Source: Sphingomonas xinjiangensis
GTDB lineage: Bacteria; Pseudomonadota; Alphaproteobacteria; Sphingomonadales; Sphingomonadaceae
Direction of reading: 5' to 3'
Assembly (NCBI RefSeq): GCF_014199255.1
Contig: NZ_JACIJF010000006.1
Span: 62,001 to 126,000 of the forward strand
DNA length: 64,000 nt
A model generated the notes under the pieces. It was not told the origin of the DNA. It searched no databases and saw only the letters and a program-made list of their open reading frames with translations. Positions 46,884-55,897 of the stretch are shown here, piece after piece (within the stretch, counting starts at the first letter, position 1; every line of letters starts with the position of its first letter). The position numbers and the translations under genes were made by a program.

Positions 46884-46942
46884 GACCTCCCCGCCGCGGG
46901 GCGGGGGACCGCGCCCGTCGGGCGTGGTAGAGGGGGAGCGCC
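46884..46942. repeat. Dispersed intergenic repeat, family B, copy 2 (inverted)
   Basis: AAGGACCTCCCC, then CGGGGGACCGCGCCC, then GGTAGAGGGGGAG: the reverse complement matches 4251-4298 with about four in five bases. It fills the gap between the UbiH-like and Trm112-like genes, which converge. Confidence 0.5.
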
Positions 46943-46976
46943 ACAAGCGGATCGTTGTAAATCGCGCGCTGCGCGC

Positions 46977-47147
46977 TCAGTCGACTTTCCGCCCCGCTTC
47001 GATCAGCAACACCGGCACCCCGTCGCGCACCGGATACGCAATCCCGGCTTCATCCGACACCAGTTCCTGGCGCGCTTCATCATAGCGCAGCTTCGTTCGC
47101 GTTGCGGGGCACACCAGCCGCTCGAGCAGCCACGGATCGATGCTCAT
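46977..47147 (-). CDS. Trm112-family small protein
   Basis: 56 residues from ATG 47147, the family size (UPF0434). It reads P-W-L-L-E-R-L-V-C-P-A-T-R-T-K-L and ends D-G-V-P-V-L-L-I-E. The single Cys means the zinc site of eukaryotic Trm112 is absent, as in many bacterial members. Role unknown. Overlaps the LON-domain gene by 4 bp. Confidence 0.88.
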   Translation of the reverse strand: MSIDPWLLERLVCPATRTKLRYDEARQELVSDEAGIAYPVRDGVPVLLIEAGRKVD

Positions 47148-47752
47148 TGCAGTGTCGCCCGGTCCTCGCCGTGCCGGCCAAAGAACTGCATCAGCTGCAC
47201 CGCCAGCTCCGCCCGCTCGCCCAGCGAATCGCTCTGTAGCAACGCTTGTTTCGACGCAGCGTCGAACGGCGCGATCTGGGCGATGCCATTCACCAGCGAT
47301 TCGTCGTCCAGCCGCGTCACCGCTTCCCAATCCACGGCATAGCCCAGCACATCGGCAAAGCGCCGTGCCTCGATCTCCAGCGACGCCCGCTCGCCCAGCG
47401 ACAGCGTCTCGCTCTCGCCGACTTTCTCCAGCTCGGCCTCGACCTGGCGGAACGGGGTGGTCACCTCAAGCTCGCGCAGCACGGTGAAGCGCGCCAGCCC
47501 TTCCAGCACGATGTCGAACCGGCCGTCCTCCAGCGCCTCCACTTCGGCGATGCGCCCGACACAACCCATCGCGAACAAGGGCGGCTTGTCGCCCCCGCCG
47601 CGCGGCTGGATCATGCCGATGCGGCGGTCCCGGGCGAGCGCGTCGGACACCATCGCACGGTAGCGCGGCTCGAAGATGTGAAGCGGCAAGTGCATTCGCG
47701 GCAACAGCAGCGCGCCTGCCAGCGGAAACACCGAAAGGCGCGTGGCCGTCAT
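47144..47752 (-). CDS. LON-peptidase substrate-binding-domain protein
   Basis: 202 residues from ATG 47752. The domain starts L-S-V-F-P-L-A-G-A-L-L-L-P and R-M-H-L-P-L-H-I-F-E-P-R-Y-R near 20-33, the Lon N-terminal signature; ATPase and protease parts are absent, so it is a stand-alone domain. Function unknown. It is coupled to the thioredoxin-like gene (4-bp overlap) and Trm112 gene. Confidence 0.9.
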   Translation of the reverse strand: MTATRLSVFPLAGALLLPRMHLPLHIFEPRYRAMVSDALARDRRIGMIQPRGGGDKPPLFAMGCVGRIAEVEALEDGRFDIVLEGLARFTVLRELEVTTPFRQVEAELEKVGESETLSLGERASLEIEARRFADVLGYAVDWEAVTRLDDESLVNGIAQIAPFDAASKQALLQSDSLGERAELAVQLMQFFGRHGEDRATLQ

Positions 47753-48651
47753 CCGAACAGGATCGCCGACAGTTTCCGGCGCTGCGCCGAGACCCACGGA
47801 TCCTCCAGCCCGACCGCTTCGAACAGCTTGAGCAGCCGCTGCCGCGCCGCACCTTCGTTCCACGCTTTGTCTTCGCGGATCATCTCCAGCAGGGTGCTCG
47901 CGGCCTCGTCGCGGTCGCTCGCCATCAGCGCGCCGGCCAGGTCATAGCGCGCTTCCATGTCACCGCCCGCCGCCCGCGCGCGAAGCTCGCCCAGATCGTC
48001 GACCGGCGTGGCTTCCTGCGCCAGGCTCAGCGCCGCCCGCGCACCGGCCAGTTCGGGCGCCTTCGCGGCGTCGTCGGACAGTGCGTCCAGCGCGGCCTGC
48101 GCTTCCTCGATGCGCCCCAGCGCGATCAGCGCGCGCACCCGCCCGGCAGCGACCACCGGGTGCCCGGGCGCCATGTCCTCGATCTGCTCGAAAACCGACA
48201 GCGCGCGCTCGGCATCGCCCTCTGCCAGCACTTGCTCGCCCATCGCGATCAGCGGCTCCAGCTCGGCTTGGGCCTCTGCTTCCTCGCTGGCCACGGGCAG
48301 CTGGCGCAGGATCTGGTCCAGCATCGTGCGCAGCTGCGATTCGGTGCGTGCGCTGGTTAGATCCGCGACCAGCTGCCCCTGGAACATCGCATACACGGTC
48401 GGGATCGAGCGTACTTGGAATTGCGCGGCGATGAACTGGTTCTTGTCGACATCGACCTTGGCCAGCTTGACGCCCTTGGCCGCATATTCGTCGGCGACCT
48501 TTTCCAGCACCGGGCCCAGCGCCTTGCACGGCCCGCACCATTCCGCCCAGAAATCGATGATCACCAGGCTGGTCATCGACGGTTCGACGATGTCGCGGCG
48601 GAAAGCGTCGACGGCTTCCTTTTCGGCGGGGCTCATTCCAAGCGTGGCCAA
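47749..48651 (-). CDS. Thioredoxin-TPR co-chaperone (YbbN/CnoX type)
   Basis: 300 residues. N-terminal thioredoxin domain with W-C39-G-P-C42 near 38-42; C-terminal TPR repeats (about 150-300). CnoX (YbbN) protects proteins from aggregation and hands them to GroEL; some members have redox activity, and the intact CGPC favours it here. It leads the operon CnoX-LON-Trm112. No signal peptide: cytoplasmic. Confidence 0.9.
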   Translation of the reverse strand: MATLGMSPAEKEAVDAFRRDIVEPSMTSLVIIDFWAEWCGPCKALGPVLEKVADEYAAKGVKLAKVDVDKNQFIAAQFQVRSIPTVYAMFQGQLVADLTSARTESQLRTMLDQILRQLPVASEEAEAQAELEPLIAMGEQVLAEGDAERALSVFEQIEDMAPGHPVVAAGRVRALIALGRIEEAQAALDALSDDAAKAPELAGARAALSLAQEATPVDDLGELRARAAGGDMEARYDLAGALMASDRDEAASTLLEMIREDKAWNEGAARQRLLKLFEAVGLEDPWVSAQRRKLSAILFG

Positions 48652-48822
48652 GGGGCACTCCTAAGCGGCAAAACAGGTTGGGCCGCTATGTGGGCGTTTC
48701 GCCCGCATGCGCCAAGCTTTTTCGGGAAAAGTCGAAAAAGGGGTTGCGCGTCCTAAAGGCCGCCGCTAGTGGACGCGCCTCACCCAGCCCAAGCGCTTCG
48801 GCGCAGCGGGCAGAACGCCAGA

Positions 48823-48897
<75 letters not shown>

Positions 48898-49165
48898 GCG
48901 TACCGCGAACCGTATCGGGTTCGCAGGGCCGCACACCAAGCCTTGAAAACCGAAGTCGTTGAGCGGCATGTGCACGCTTGCACGTCGTGGCTCGGGATTG
49001 TGATTGCGCCGGCTGCCGGGCTTTTTCAACGAACAAGCTGCCATCGTCCGCAACGCACGCCGCAAGCGTCCGTGCGGCAGGAGCCGCAGCTCCCATGCAA
49101 TGATGGCAGCACGTTCGCGACAGCGCCTCCAGCATGGCGCGCAAGCCACACCGGCACCCTTGGGA

Positions 49166-52100
49166 TCAGGCGCGCTGTGCCTCGATGATCGTGCGGATAC
49201 GGCCGGCGAGCGCATCGATCGCGAACGGCTTGGTGATCATCTCCATTCCGGGCTCCAGAAAGCCGTTCGCGATGGTCGCATTCTCGGCATAGCCCGTCAT
49301 GAATAGGATTTTGAGGTCGGGGCGCCGTTCACGCGCGGCGTCGGCGAGCTGACGGCCGTTCAGCCCGGGCAGGCCGATGTCGGTGACGAGAAGGTCGATG
49401 CGCAAACTGGAATGCAGCAGCTTCAGCCCGGACGGACCGTCGACCGCTTCGATCGCGCGGTAGCCCAGTTCTTCGAGCACATCGACGACCAGCGCGCGGA
49501 CGGCGGTCTCGTCCTCGACGACCAGCACCACTTCGCCATGTCCGGCGCGGTGCTCGTCGGCAAGCGCGGTGGCCTGATCTTCCGCCTCCTCGCCCTCGCC
49601 ATAATAGCGCGGCAGATACAGCTTGAAAGTCGTGCCCTTGCCCACCTCCGAATAGATCTTCGCGAACCCTTCCGATTGGCGCGCAAAGCCATAGATCATC
49701 GACAGGCCAAGCCCGGTGCCCTGACCGATCGGCTTGGTGGTGAAGAACGGCTCGAACACCTTCTGGATCGTGTCTTGCGTCATGCCGAAGCCGGTGTCGG
49801 TTACGCAGATGCAGATATACTGCCCGGGCCTCACGTCCCGTTCCTGGGCCGAATAGGCGTCGTCGAGATGCGCATTGCACGTTTCTATCGTCAGCGTGCC
49901 TCCCTCGGGCATGGCGTCACGCGCGTTGATCGCCAGATTGAGGATCGCGCTTTCCAGCTGGTGCGGATCGCACAGCGTCTGCCACAGCCCACCGGCGGTC
50001 ACCATTTCCAACCGGATGGCCTCGCCGATCGTTCGCCGCAGCAGCTCCTCCATCCCGGTGACGAGCCGATTGGCATTGACTGGCTTGGGATCGAGCGGCT
50101 GACGGCGCGAAAACGCAAGCAAGCGGTGCGTGAGCGCCGCGGCGCGGTTGGCCGATGTGATCGCGGCCGTCGCGTACCGCTCCAGCGCCTCGGTCTCGCC
50201 GCGTGCGATCCGCCGCTGCATCATGTCCAAGGAGCCGATGATGCCGGTCAACAGGTTGTTGAAATCATGAGCGATCCCACCGGTCAGCTGCCCCACTGCC
50301 TCCATCTTCTGCGCCTGGCGGAGCTGCTCTTGGGCTTGTTCAAGCTCGCCCCGCGCCTTTCGCTCGGCTTCCATGTCGCGCGCGACCGCGTGAATGAAGC
50401 TTTGGTCCGGAACCGCGGTCCAGGACAGCGACCGGTAGGAACCGTCCTTGTGCTGGTAGCGGTTCTCGAAGCGAAGGGTTGGCAATCCCTCGCTCAGCCT
50501 TGCCGTTTGGGCAAGCGTGCTTTCCCGGTCCTCGGGATGCACCAGGTCGATAAAGCGGCGCCCGATCAGATCGTCCTCGCTCCACCCGAGCAGCGTCGTC
50601 CAGGCGGGATTGATCGCGGTGATCGTCGCGTCGAACCGGGCGACCAGCATCAGATCCGTCGACAGACGCCACATCCGGTCGCGCTCCGCGGTGCGCTCGG
50701 CGACCTGTGTTTCAAGGCTTTCGTTCAACCGGCGCAGTGCTTCCTGCGCGTGCTTCTGCTCGGTGGTGTCGATCAGGACGATGATCGCCCCGGCCAGTTT
50801 GCCGTCGTCGGCGCCAAGCGGCACGCCGCTGACGCGCACCCATTTGTCGCCATCGGCCGTGCGGTACAGGAATTCCGTGCCGCCCGTCGCTTCACCCCGC
50901 AGGGCGCGCGCGCCAGGATAGGCGTCGCGGGACAAAGGCGCGCCACGCTCGTCCCAGCCCGTCCAGCGGGGGTCCGGGTCGGCAAGGCGCGAGGGCAGGA
51001 CGCCGTCGGGCAGGAAGCGGCGATAGGCCGGGTTGGACAGCAGCACGTCGCCGGCGGGTGTGAGGAAACACACGCCGACCGGAAGACTCTCGATCAGCGT
51101 CGCTAGGCGCGTGCGCTCCTCCGAAAGCCGTATCTGACTTTCGCGCAGGCGCTCTTCGGCGTCCTTGCGCTGCGTGATGTCGATCGAGGATCCGACCAGA
51201 CCCACAACGGCGCCCTGCGCGTCGCGAAACGGCGCCTTGGTCGAAAGCCAGGTGGCGCGGCTGCCGTCCGGACGGCTGACGGATTCCTCCAGCACCTCCG
51301 GGCGGTTTTCCGCCATGACGCGCGCATCATTGGCCATGACCGCTTCCGCCTGTGCCGCGTCGGCTAGGAATTCGGCGTCGGTTCGTCCGATGATTGCCGC
51401 CAGCGGCTTGCCGACCAGGTCCACCGTTCCGCGATTGGCGGCGAGCATCCGCCCTGCTTGATCCTTGGCATAGACCACACCGGGCACGGCCTCCATGACT
51501 GCTTCCAGCAGCACATTGGCGCGGCGGAGCGCGTCTTCAGCGGCCCGCCGCTCGTCGATGTCGATGACCGACCCGATATAGCCCAGGAACGCGCCGTCCG
51601 CGCCGAACCGCGGACTGGCTGCGTCGATCGCCCAGCGATAGGTTCCGTCGGCCCGGCGCAGCCGGTACTCGGCGCGGAATGGCGCATGTGCCGCGTTGGC
51701 TTCCACGAACATGCGCTCGGCTGCCGGCTTGTCCTCCGGGTGCGTCGCATCGAGCCAGCCAAAGCCCAGCGCTTCGGCTTCGCGCTGCCCGGTGAACGCA
51801 TACCAGCTGCGGTTCAGATAGGTGCACGACCCGTCCGGTTCGGTCATCCACATCATCACGGGCGCATTATCGGCCATGTTGCGGAAGCGCGCTTCACTGG
51901 CGACGAGTTCGGCGCGGGTGCGGGCAAGCTCGTCGGTCTGCTCGCGCGCGCCCGTCTCGTTGCGCGCGATCTTCAGGAATCCGATCAGCCGGTCGTCGGC
52001 CATGACGATCGGGTGCGTCGATCCGTTCATGAACACGCACGATCCGTCGGCGCGGACATGCCACCGGACATCGGGCGCGCACCCGGCGGCCCGGGCTTTT

Positions 52101-52825
52101 GCGATCTCTTCGGCGGGCACACCGGCGGCCCGGTCCTCGGGCGTGAAGATGTCGTCGATCAGCCGTCCGAGCGCCTCCTGCTCCGACCATTCGAACGTCG
52201 CCTGCGCGCCGGCCGACCAGCTGGTGATGCGGCGCTGCTCGTCGGTGGTGATGATCGCGTAGTCCCGCGCGCTGTCCAGAACGAGGCGGAGGCGCTGTTC
52301 GCTGGCGGACGCGGCTTCGAAGCGCGCCTCGCGGTTCGCCACCGCGCGCCGCATTTCCAAGTGCGCCATGACTTGCCGGGCCAGCACCCGCAACGTTTCC
52401 TGCTGCAATGCGGTCAGCTGGCGCGGATGATGGTCCAGCACGCACAACGTGCCGATCGGCACTCCCTCCTGGGTCTTCAGCAGTGCGCCGGCATAGAAGC
52501 GAAGGTGCGGTTCGCCGGCGACAAGCGGGTTCCGCTCGAACCGCGGGTCCTGGGCCGCGTCGGGAACCAGAAGGAAGTCGTCCTCCAGCAGCGCCTCGGC
52601 ACAGAACAGGCCGTCGAGCGGCGTCCCGCGCACCCCCAGGCCGACCGCGGCCTTGAAGAACTGGCGGCCATCGCCGATCAGGTTGACGGCGGCGATCGGC
52701 GCTTCGCACAGCTTTGCCGCAAGTGCGGTGATCTCGTCGAAAGCGGCTTCGCGCGGTGTGTCCAGCACGTCGTAGCGCGCCAATGCAGCAAGCCGCTGCG
52801 TCGCGCTGTCGTTCAACTGGCTCAT
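49166..52825 (-). CDS. Hybrid sensor histidine kinase (GAF, five PAS, HisKA, HATPase, REC)
   Basis: 1219 residues from ATG 52825; the ORF runs farther upstream without homology. Domains: GAF about 20-160, PAS repeats about 175-295, 310-425, 430-555, 565-690 and 715-825, HisKA with H853 in G-G-I-A-H-D-F-N-N, HATPase_c with N967 and G-T-G-L-G-L near 1036-1041, and receiver with D1149 in L-V-T-D-I-G-L-P-G. No membrane helix or signal peptide: cytoplasmic. No LOV cysteine motif is seen. No response regulator or output gene adjoins, so the signal and target are unknown. Confidence 0.92.
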   Translation of the reverse strand: MSQLNDSATQRLAALARYDVLDTPREAAFDEITALAAKLCEAPIAAVNLIGDGRQFFKAAVGLGVRGTPLDGLFCAEALLEDDFLLVPDAAQDPRFERNPLVAGEPHLRFYAGALLKTQEGVPIGTLCVLDHHPRQLTALQQETLRVLARQVMAHLEMRRAVANREARFEAASASEQRLRLVLDSARDYAIITTDEQRRITSWSAGAQATFEWSEQEALGRLIDDIFTPEDRAAGVPAEEIAKARAAGCAPDVRWHVRADGSCVFMNGSTHPIVMADDRLIGFLKIARNETGAREQTDELARTRAELVASEARFRNMADNAPVMMWMTEPDGSCTYLNRSWYAFTGQREAEALGFGWLDATHPEDKPAAERMFVEANAAHAPFRAEYRLRRADGTYRWAIDAASPRFGADGAFLGYIGSVIDIDERRAAEDALRRANVLLEAVMEAVPGVVYAKDQAGRMLAANRGTVDLVGKPLAAIIGRTDAEFLADAAQAEAVMANDARVMAENRPEVLEESVSRPDGSRATWLSTKAPFRDAQGAVVGLVGSSIDITQRKDAEERLRESQIRLSEERTRLATLIESLPVGVCFLTPAGDVLLSNPAYRRFLPDGVLPSRLADPDPRWTGWDERGAPLSRDAYPGARALRGEATGGTEFLYRTADGDKWVRVSGVPLGADDGKLAGAIIVLIDTTEQKHAQEALRRLNESLETQVAERTAERDRMWRLSTDLMLVARFDATITAINPAWTTLLGWSEDDLIGRRFIDLVHPEDRESTLAQTARLSEGLPTLRFENRYQHKDGSYRSLSWTAVPDQSFIHAVARDMEAERKARGELEQAQEQLRQAQKMEAVGQLTGGIAHDFNNLLTGIIGSLDMMQRRIARGETEALERYATAAITSANRAAALTHRLLAFSRRQPLDPKPVNANRLVTGMEELLRRTIGEAIRLEMVTAGGLWQTLCDPHQLESAILNLAINARDAMPEGGTLTIETCNAHLDDAYSAQERDVRPGQYICICVTDTGFGMTQDTIQKVFEPFFTTKPIGQGTGLGLSMIYGFARQSEGFAKIYSEVGKGTTFKLYLPRYYGEGEEAEDQATALADEHRAGHGEVVLVVEDETAVRALVVDVLEELGYRAIEAVDGPSGLKLLHSSLRIDLLVTDIGLPGLNGRQLADAARERRPDLKILFMTGYAENATIANGFLEPGMEMITKPFAIDALAGRIRTIIEAQRA

Positions 52826-52908
52826 GTCGCTAGAATGTCCCTTTTCCAAGCCTGTATCCACCGGGCGGCCCGATTCGCCAACAGCGCGCTGCCGATTGCC
52901 TAGGCCCA

Positions 52909-52924
52909 TTTGGCACGTGGAACA
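52909..52924. promoter_or_regulatory. Weak parS-like sequence
   Basis: TTTGGCACGTGGAACA matches parS at 13 of 16, with a full right half. It is in the intergenic gap between the kinase and DUF2147 genes, 32 kb from oriC. Probably chance or a weak ParB site. Confidence 0.25.
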
Positions 52925-52994
52925 TCCCTCGAACGCACCCGCGGCTGGTCCGGATCCGGGCGATGCGCTAGTCTGCGCCACGGGAGGTTCGAAG

Positions 52995-53435
52995 ATGGTG
53001 CGTTTTCTTAAGTCCTTATGCCCGCTTTCGGAAAAGCGCGCTGCCATGATCGCACTGCTTCTCGCCCTCCTCGCCCCCGCGCCGCTCCAGGCCGCCCCGC
53101 CGGAGCTTTCGCAAACCGTCTGGCAGAACCCGCGCAACAGCGTCCATGTCCGGTTCGAGCCCTGCGGCGCGCAGCTGTGCGGCACCGTGATCTGGGCCAG
53201 CGACAAGGCCATTGCCGATGCCGCGCGCGGCTCCAGCCAGCCGCTGGTCGGCACCCGCATCTTCCGCGACTTCCGCCCTGCCCAGGCCGGCGTGTGGCGC
53301 GGTCGCGTCTATGTGCCCGACCTTGCCACGACCTTCAGCGGCCGCATCACGGTCGAGGGTGACCGCCTGATCGGCCGCGGCTGTCTGATCGCAGGGCTGG
53401 GCTGCAAGTCACAGACCTGGTCGCGCGTGCGCTGA
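52995..53435 (+). CDS. DUF2147-family secreted protein
   Basis: 146 residues from ATG 52995, preceded by GGGAGG 7 bases away. The signal sequence runs to about 35 (A-P-L-Q-A-A). The mature part shows W-Q-N-P-R-N-S-V-H-V-R-F-E-P-C, then C-G-T-V-I-W-A, and G-R-V-Y-V-P-D and the C-terminal C-x-x-x-x-G-L-G-C pattern, all DUF2147-like. Cysteines occur as likely disulfides. Function unknown. An in-frame ATG at 53046 would give a shorter signal. Confidence 0.85.
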   Translation: MVRFLKSLCPLSEKRAAMIALLLALLAPAPLQAAPPELSQTVWQNPRNSVHVRFEPCGAQLCGTVIWASDKAIADAARGSSQPLVGTRIFRDFRPAQAGVWRGRVYVPDLATTFSGRITVEGDRLIGRGCLIAGLGCKSQTWSRVR

Positions 53436-53443
53436 TCGCGCGC

Positions 53444-53449
53444 TATGTT
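53444..53449 (+). promoter_or_regulatory. Candidate leaderless -10 element of the DUF72 gene
   Basis: TATGTT lies 6 bases before ATG 53456 without a Shine-Dalgarno sequence; the -35 (TCGCGC) is poor. Confidence 0.3.
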
Positions 53450-53455
53450 GCGCCC

Positions 53456-54268
53456 ATGACAAGCGGCAGCATCAGAATCGGCATCGGTGGCTGGACCTTC
53501 GAGCCATGGCGCGGCACCTTCTATCCACAAGGGCTGACGCAAAAGCGCGAGCTGGAATTTGCCAGCCGTCAGCTCACTGCGATCGAGATCAACGGCACCT
53601 ATTATTCGACGTTCAAGCCCGCGACCTTCGCCGGCTGGGCCGCCACTGCGCCCGAAGGCTTCGTGTACACGGTCAAGGGCTCGCGCTTCTGCACCAACCG
53701 CAAGGTGCTGGCAGAGGCCGGCGAATCGGTCGTCCGCTTCGTGGGACAGGGGATCACCGAACTCGGCGACAAGCTCGGGCCGATCCTCTGGCAGTTCATG
53801 GCCACCAAGAAGTTCGACGCCCAGGATTTCGCCGCCTTCCTCGCTTTGCTTCCGCGCACGCAGGACGGCGTGCCGCTGCGCCACGCGGTGCAGGTCCGGC
53901 ACGACAGCTTTCACGTTCCCGAATTCGTGGCGATGTGCCGCGAAGCCGGCGTCGCCATCGTGTATGCCGATTCGCCGCAATATCCCGCGCTCGCCGACAT
54001 CACCGCCGACTTCGTCTACGCCCGGCTCGAAGCGGGTGAGGACGCCAACCCGCTCTGCTATCCCGAGGCCGACTTTCCCCGCTGGCGCGCCACCGCACAT
54101 AGCTGGGCGCAGGGCGAACGCCCGGAGGGCCTGCCCTATGTCACGGCGGACACACCGCCCGCACGGCCGCGCGAAACCTTCCTGTTCTTCATCCATGGCG
54201 GCAAGGTCCGCGCGCCTGCCGCCGCGCAGGAACTGATCCGCCGTTTAGCCGAGCCCCAGCCGTTCTAA
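53456..54268 (+). CDS. DUF72-family protein
   Basis: 270 residues. Family marks are I-G-I-G-G-W-T-F-E-P-W near 8-18, F-Y-P-Q-G-L near 22-27, E-I-N-G-T-Y-Y near 45-51, Y-T-V-K-G-S-R near 72-78, and the late F-F-I-H-G-G. A TIM-barrel family with no confirmed role. Its last 24 bases overlap the end of the converging FAD gene. Confidence 0.9.
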   Translation: MTSGSIRIGIGGWTFEPWRGTFYPQGLTQKRELEFASRQLTAIEINGTYYSTFKPATFAGWAATAPEGFVYTVKGSRFCTNRKVLAEAGESVVRFVGQGITELGDKLGPILWQFMATKKFDAQDFAAFLALLPRTQDGVPLRHAVQVRHDSFHVPEFVAMCREAGVAIVYADSPQYPALADITADFVYARLEAGEDANPLCYPEADFPRWRATAHSWAQGERPEGLPYVTADTPPARPRETFLFFIHGGKVRAPAAAQELIRRLAEPQPF

Positions 54269-55423
54269 CGGGCGCCCGATCAGCCCGCTGACCGTCGCCG
54301 CCTGGAGGCGTGGCACGGGCCACAGCCTCGACATCGGCCCCATCACGCGGTCGCGGACGAACGGCACCACGCGCCCGTCGGACTGATAGACGGGCGTCAG
54401 CAGCGCGCTCATCGCCTGATACAGGCGGATATGCCCGCGCCGCAGCGCCACGGTCCGCGCCAGCCCCGCCTCCACCGTGTTCGCCGCGCGCAGCGCCTTG
54501 GCCAGTGCCCAGGCGTCGAGCAGCGCCATGTTCGCGCCCTGGCCAAGCTGCGGGCTGGTCGAATGCCATGCATCGCCAAGGTGGATCAGCGCCGGCTCGA
54601 CCGGGCGGCGCAACGTGCGATGGGCATAGCGGGCAAAGCTTAGCTGATCGGGGCTGGTGATCTGGTCGAGCAGCGGCGCGGTGGCGGGCCACAGCGCGGC
54701 GACCTCCCGCTTCCACGCTTCGATCCCCGCGTCGCGCCACGCGTCCAGCCGGTCGGCACGCATCGACCAGAACAGCGCCGCCTGCGCGCCGTCGCTGCCG
54801 GGGATCGAGCCCACCGGCAGCACGCCCGCCATCACGCTCGCGCGGCGATAGCGCTGCTGAAGCGCATGGGGGTCGAACCCCGGCTGCCAGCCCACGCTGG
54901 CCCACAGCGCGCCATAGGCAAGCCCCCGTCCCGCCGGCACCAGCGGGCTGCGTGCCCCCAGCGCATCGACCACCAGATCGAACGCTTGGGTCGTTCCTCC
55001 GGCGCAACGCAGCCGCCGCCGCGTTCCGTCGCGCTCGCTGCCCTCGACCGGGCAGCCGGTGCGGATCTCGATCCCGCGCGCCAACACCGCGTCGTGCAGC
55101 ACCGTGAACAGCCCGGCGCGATGGATGCCCACGCCAAAGTGTTCGCCCTTCAGGGCTTTGTACCAGACGTCGAGCACCACGCGCCCGTTCGCCTCGCCCA
55201 CCAGGCGGTCGACTCGCGCCCCGCGCGCCGCTGCCGCCCCGGCGAGCCCCAGCCGATCGAGCACCGCCAGGCCGGTGGGCTGCAGCAGCAATCCCGATCC
55301 CACGGGCCGGGGTGCGTCGAAACGGTCGAACAAAGTGACGGCATGCCCGTCGCCATGGAGCAGCAGCGCCGCGGCGAGCCCGGCCGGCCCGCATCCGGCA
55401 ATCGCGATCGAGCAGGGCCGCAC
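54245..55423 (-). CDS. FAD-dependent monooxygenase/oxidoreductase (PHBH type)
   Basis: 392 residues from a proposed GTG 55423 (V-R-P-C-S-I-A-I-A-G-C-G-P-A-G-L); a CTG at 55435 would be coupled to the upstream stop. FAD fingerprint I-A-G-C-G-P-A-G-L-A, then the D-G-like region, and G-D-A-W-H-S-T-S-P-Q-L-G-Q-G-A-N-M-A-L near 288-306. Such enzymes hydroxylate aromatics or process other electron-rich substrates. The neighbouring membrane protein lies 8 bp upstream, suggesting joint expression. Confidence 0.85.
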   Translation of the reverse strand: MRPCSIAIAGCGPAGLAAALLLHGDGHAVTLFDRFDAPRPVGSGLLLQPTGLAVLDRLGLAGAAAARGARVDRLVGEANGRVVLDVWYKALKGEHFGVGIHRAGLFTVLHDAVLARGIEIRTGCPVEGSERDGTRRRLRCAGGTTQAFDLVVDALGARSPLVPAGRGLAYGALWASVGWQPGFDPHALQQRYRRASVMAGVLPVGSIPGSDGAQAALFWSMRADRLDAWRDAGIEAWKREVAALWPATAPLLDQITSPDQLSFARYAHRTLRRPVEPALIHLGDAWHSTSPQLGQGANMALLDAWALAKALRAANTVEAGLARTVALRRGHIRLYQAMSALLTPVYQSDGRVVPFVRDRVMGPMSRLWPVPRLQAATVSGLIGRPLERLGLG

Positions 55424-55431
55424 CGCTTGTT

Positions 55432-55887
55432 TCAGCCCAGCCGCGCCCGGCACGCCCGCAAACTCGACGCCTGCACCATTCCCCCAATCCCCGAGCCCAT
55501 CAGGTATAAGGGGAGCAGTCTCCCCGCCATCCGCTCGCCGGTAAGCCCGATGCCGAACCCGTGCGCCCAATCTGCCGGGATCAGCAGCAAGGTGAGCGCC
55601 ATTCCCACTACGCCCGCCACCGCGCTCATCGCCATGAACGCCTCATAATCGTCGCGGGTCAGCCGCCGCGCACTCCAGAACAGGATCGCCAGCACGCCCC
55701 CCAGCATCAGCTTGGCGGCGGGTGCCATGGTGTCGGCGACTTGCCAGGTGTCCGCGCCCCACCGCTTCAGCGTGAAACTGCCTTCGGGCATGTGTGCAAG
55801 GGCGATCAACAGGCTGGGCAGGAACACCGCCACGGCCCAGCCCGCCACCCATGCCGCCGCGCTGCATTTCAGATTTGCGCCCCCCAT
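55432..55887 (-). CDS. Uncharacterised four-helix membrane protein
   Basis: 151 residues from ATG 55887, GAGG 8 bases upstream. Hydrophobic helices at about 12-33, 53-73, 81-105, and 118-140 with a Trp/Arg-containing loop (R-W-G-A-D-T-W) between the first two. I recognise no domain. It lies between the FAD protein and the CaiB CoA-transferase; spacing 8 and 10 bp. Confidence 0.8.
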   Translation of the reverse strand: MGGANLKCSAAAWVAGWAVAVFLPSLLIALAHMPEGSFTLKRWGADTWQVADTMAPAAKLMLGGVLAILFWSARRLTRDDYEAFMAMSAVAGVVGMALTLLLIPADWAHGFGIGLTGERMAGRLLPLYLMGSGIGGMVQASSLRACRARLG

Positions 55888-55897
55888 TGCCGTTTCC

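Noticed and set aside
48997..49030. GCCGGC-T-GCCGGGC followed by TTTTT as a tRNA terminator
   Set aside because: The stem cannot form with a one-base loop, and the tRNA ends over 100 bp earlier.
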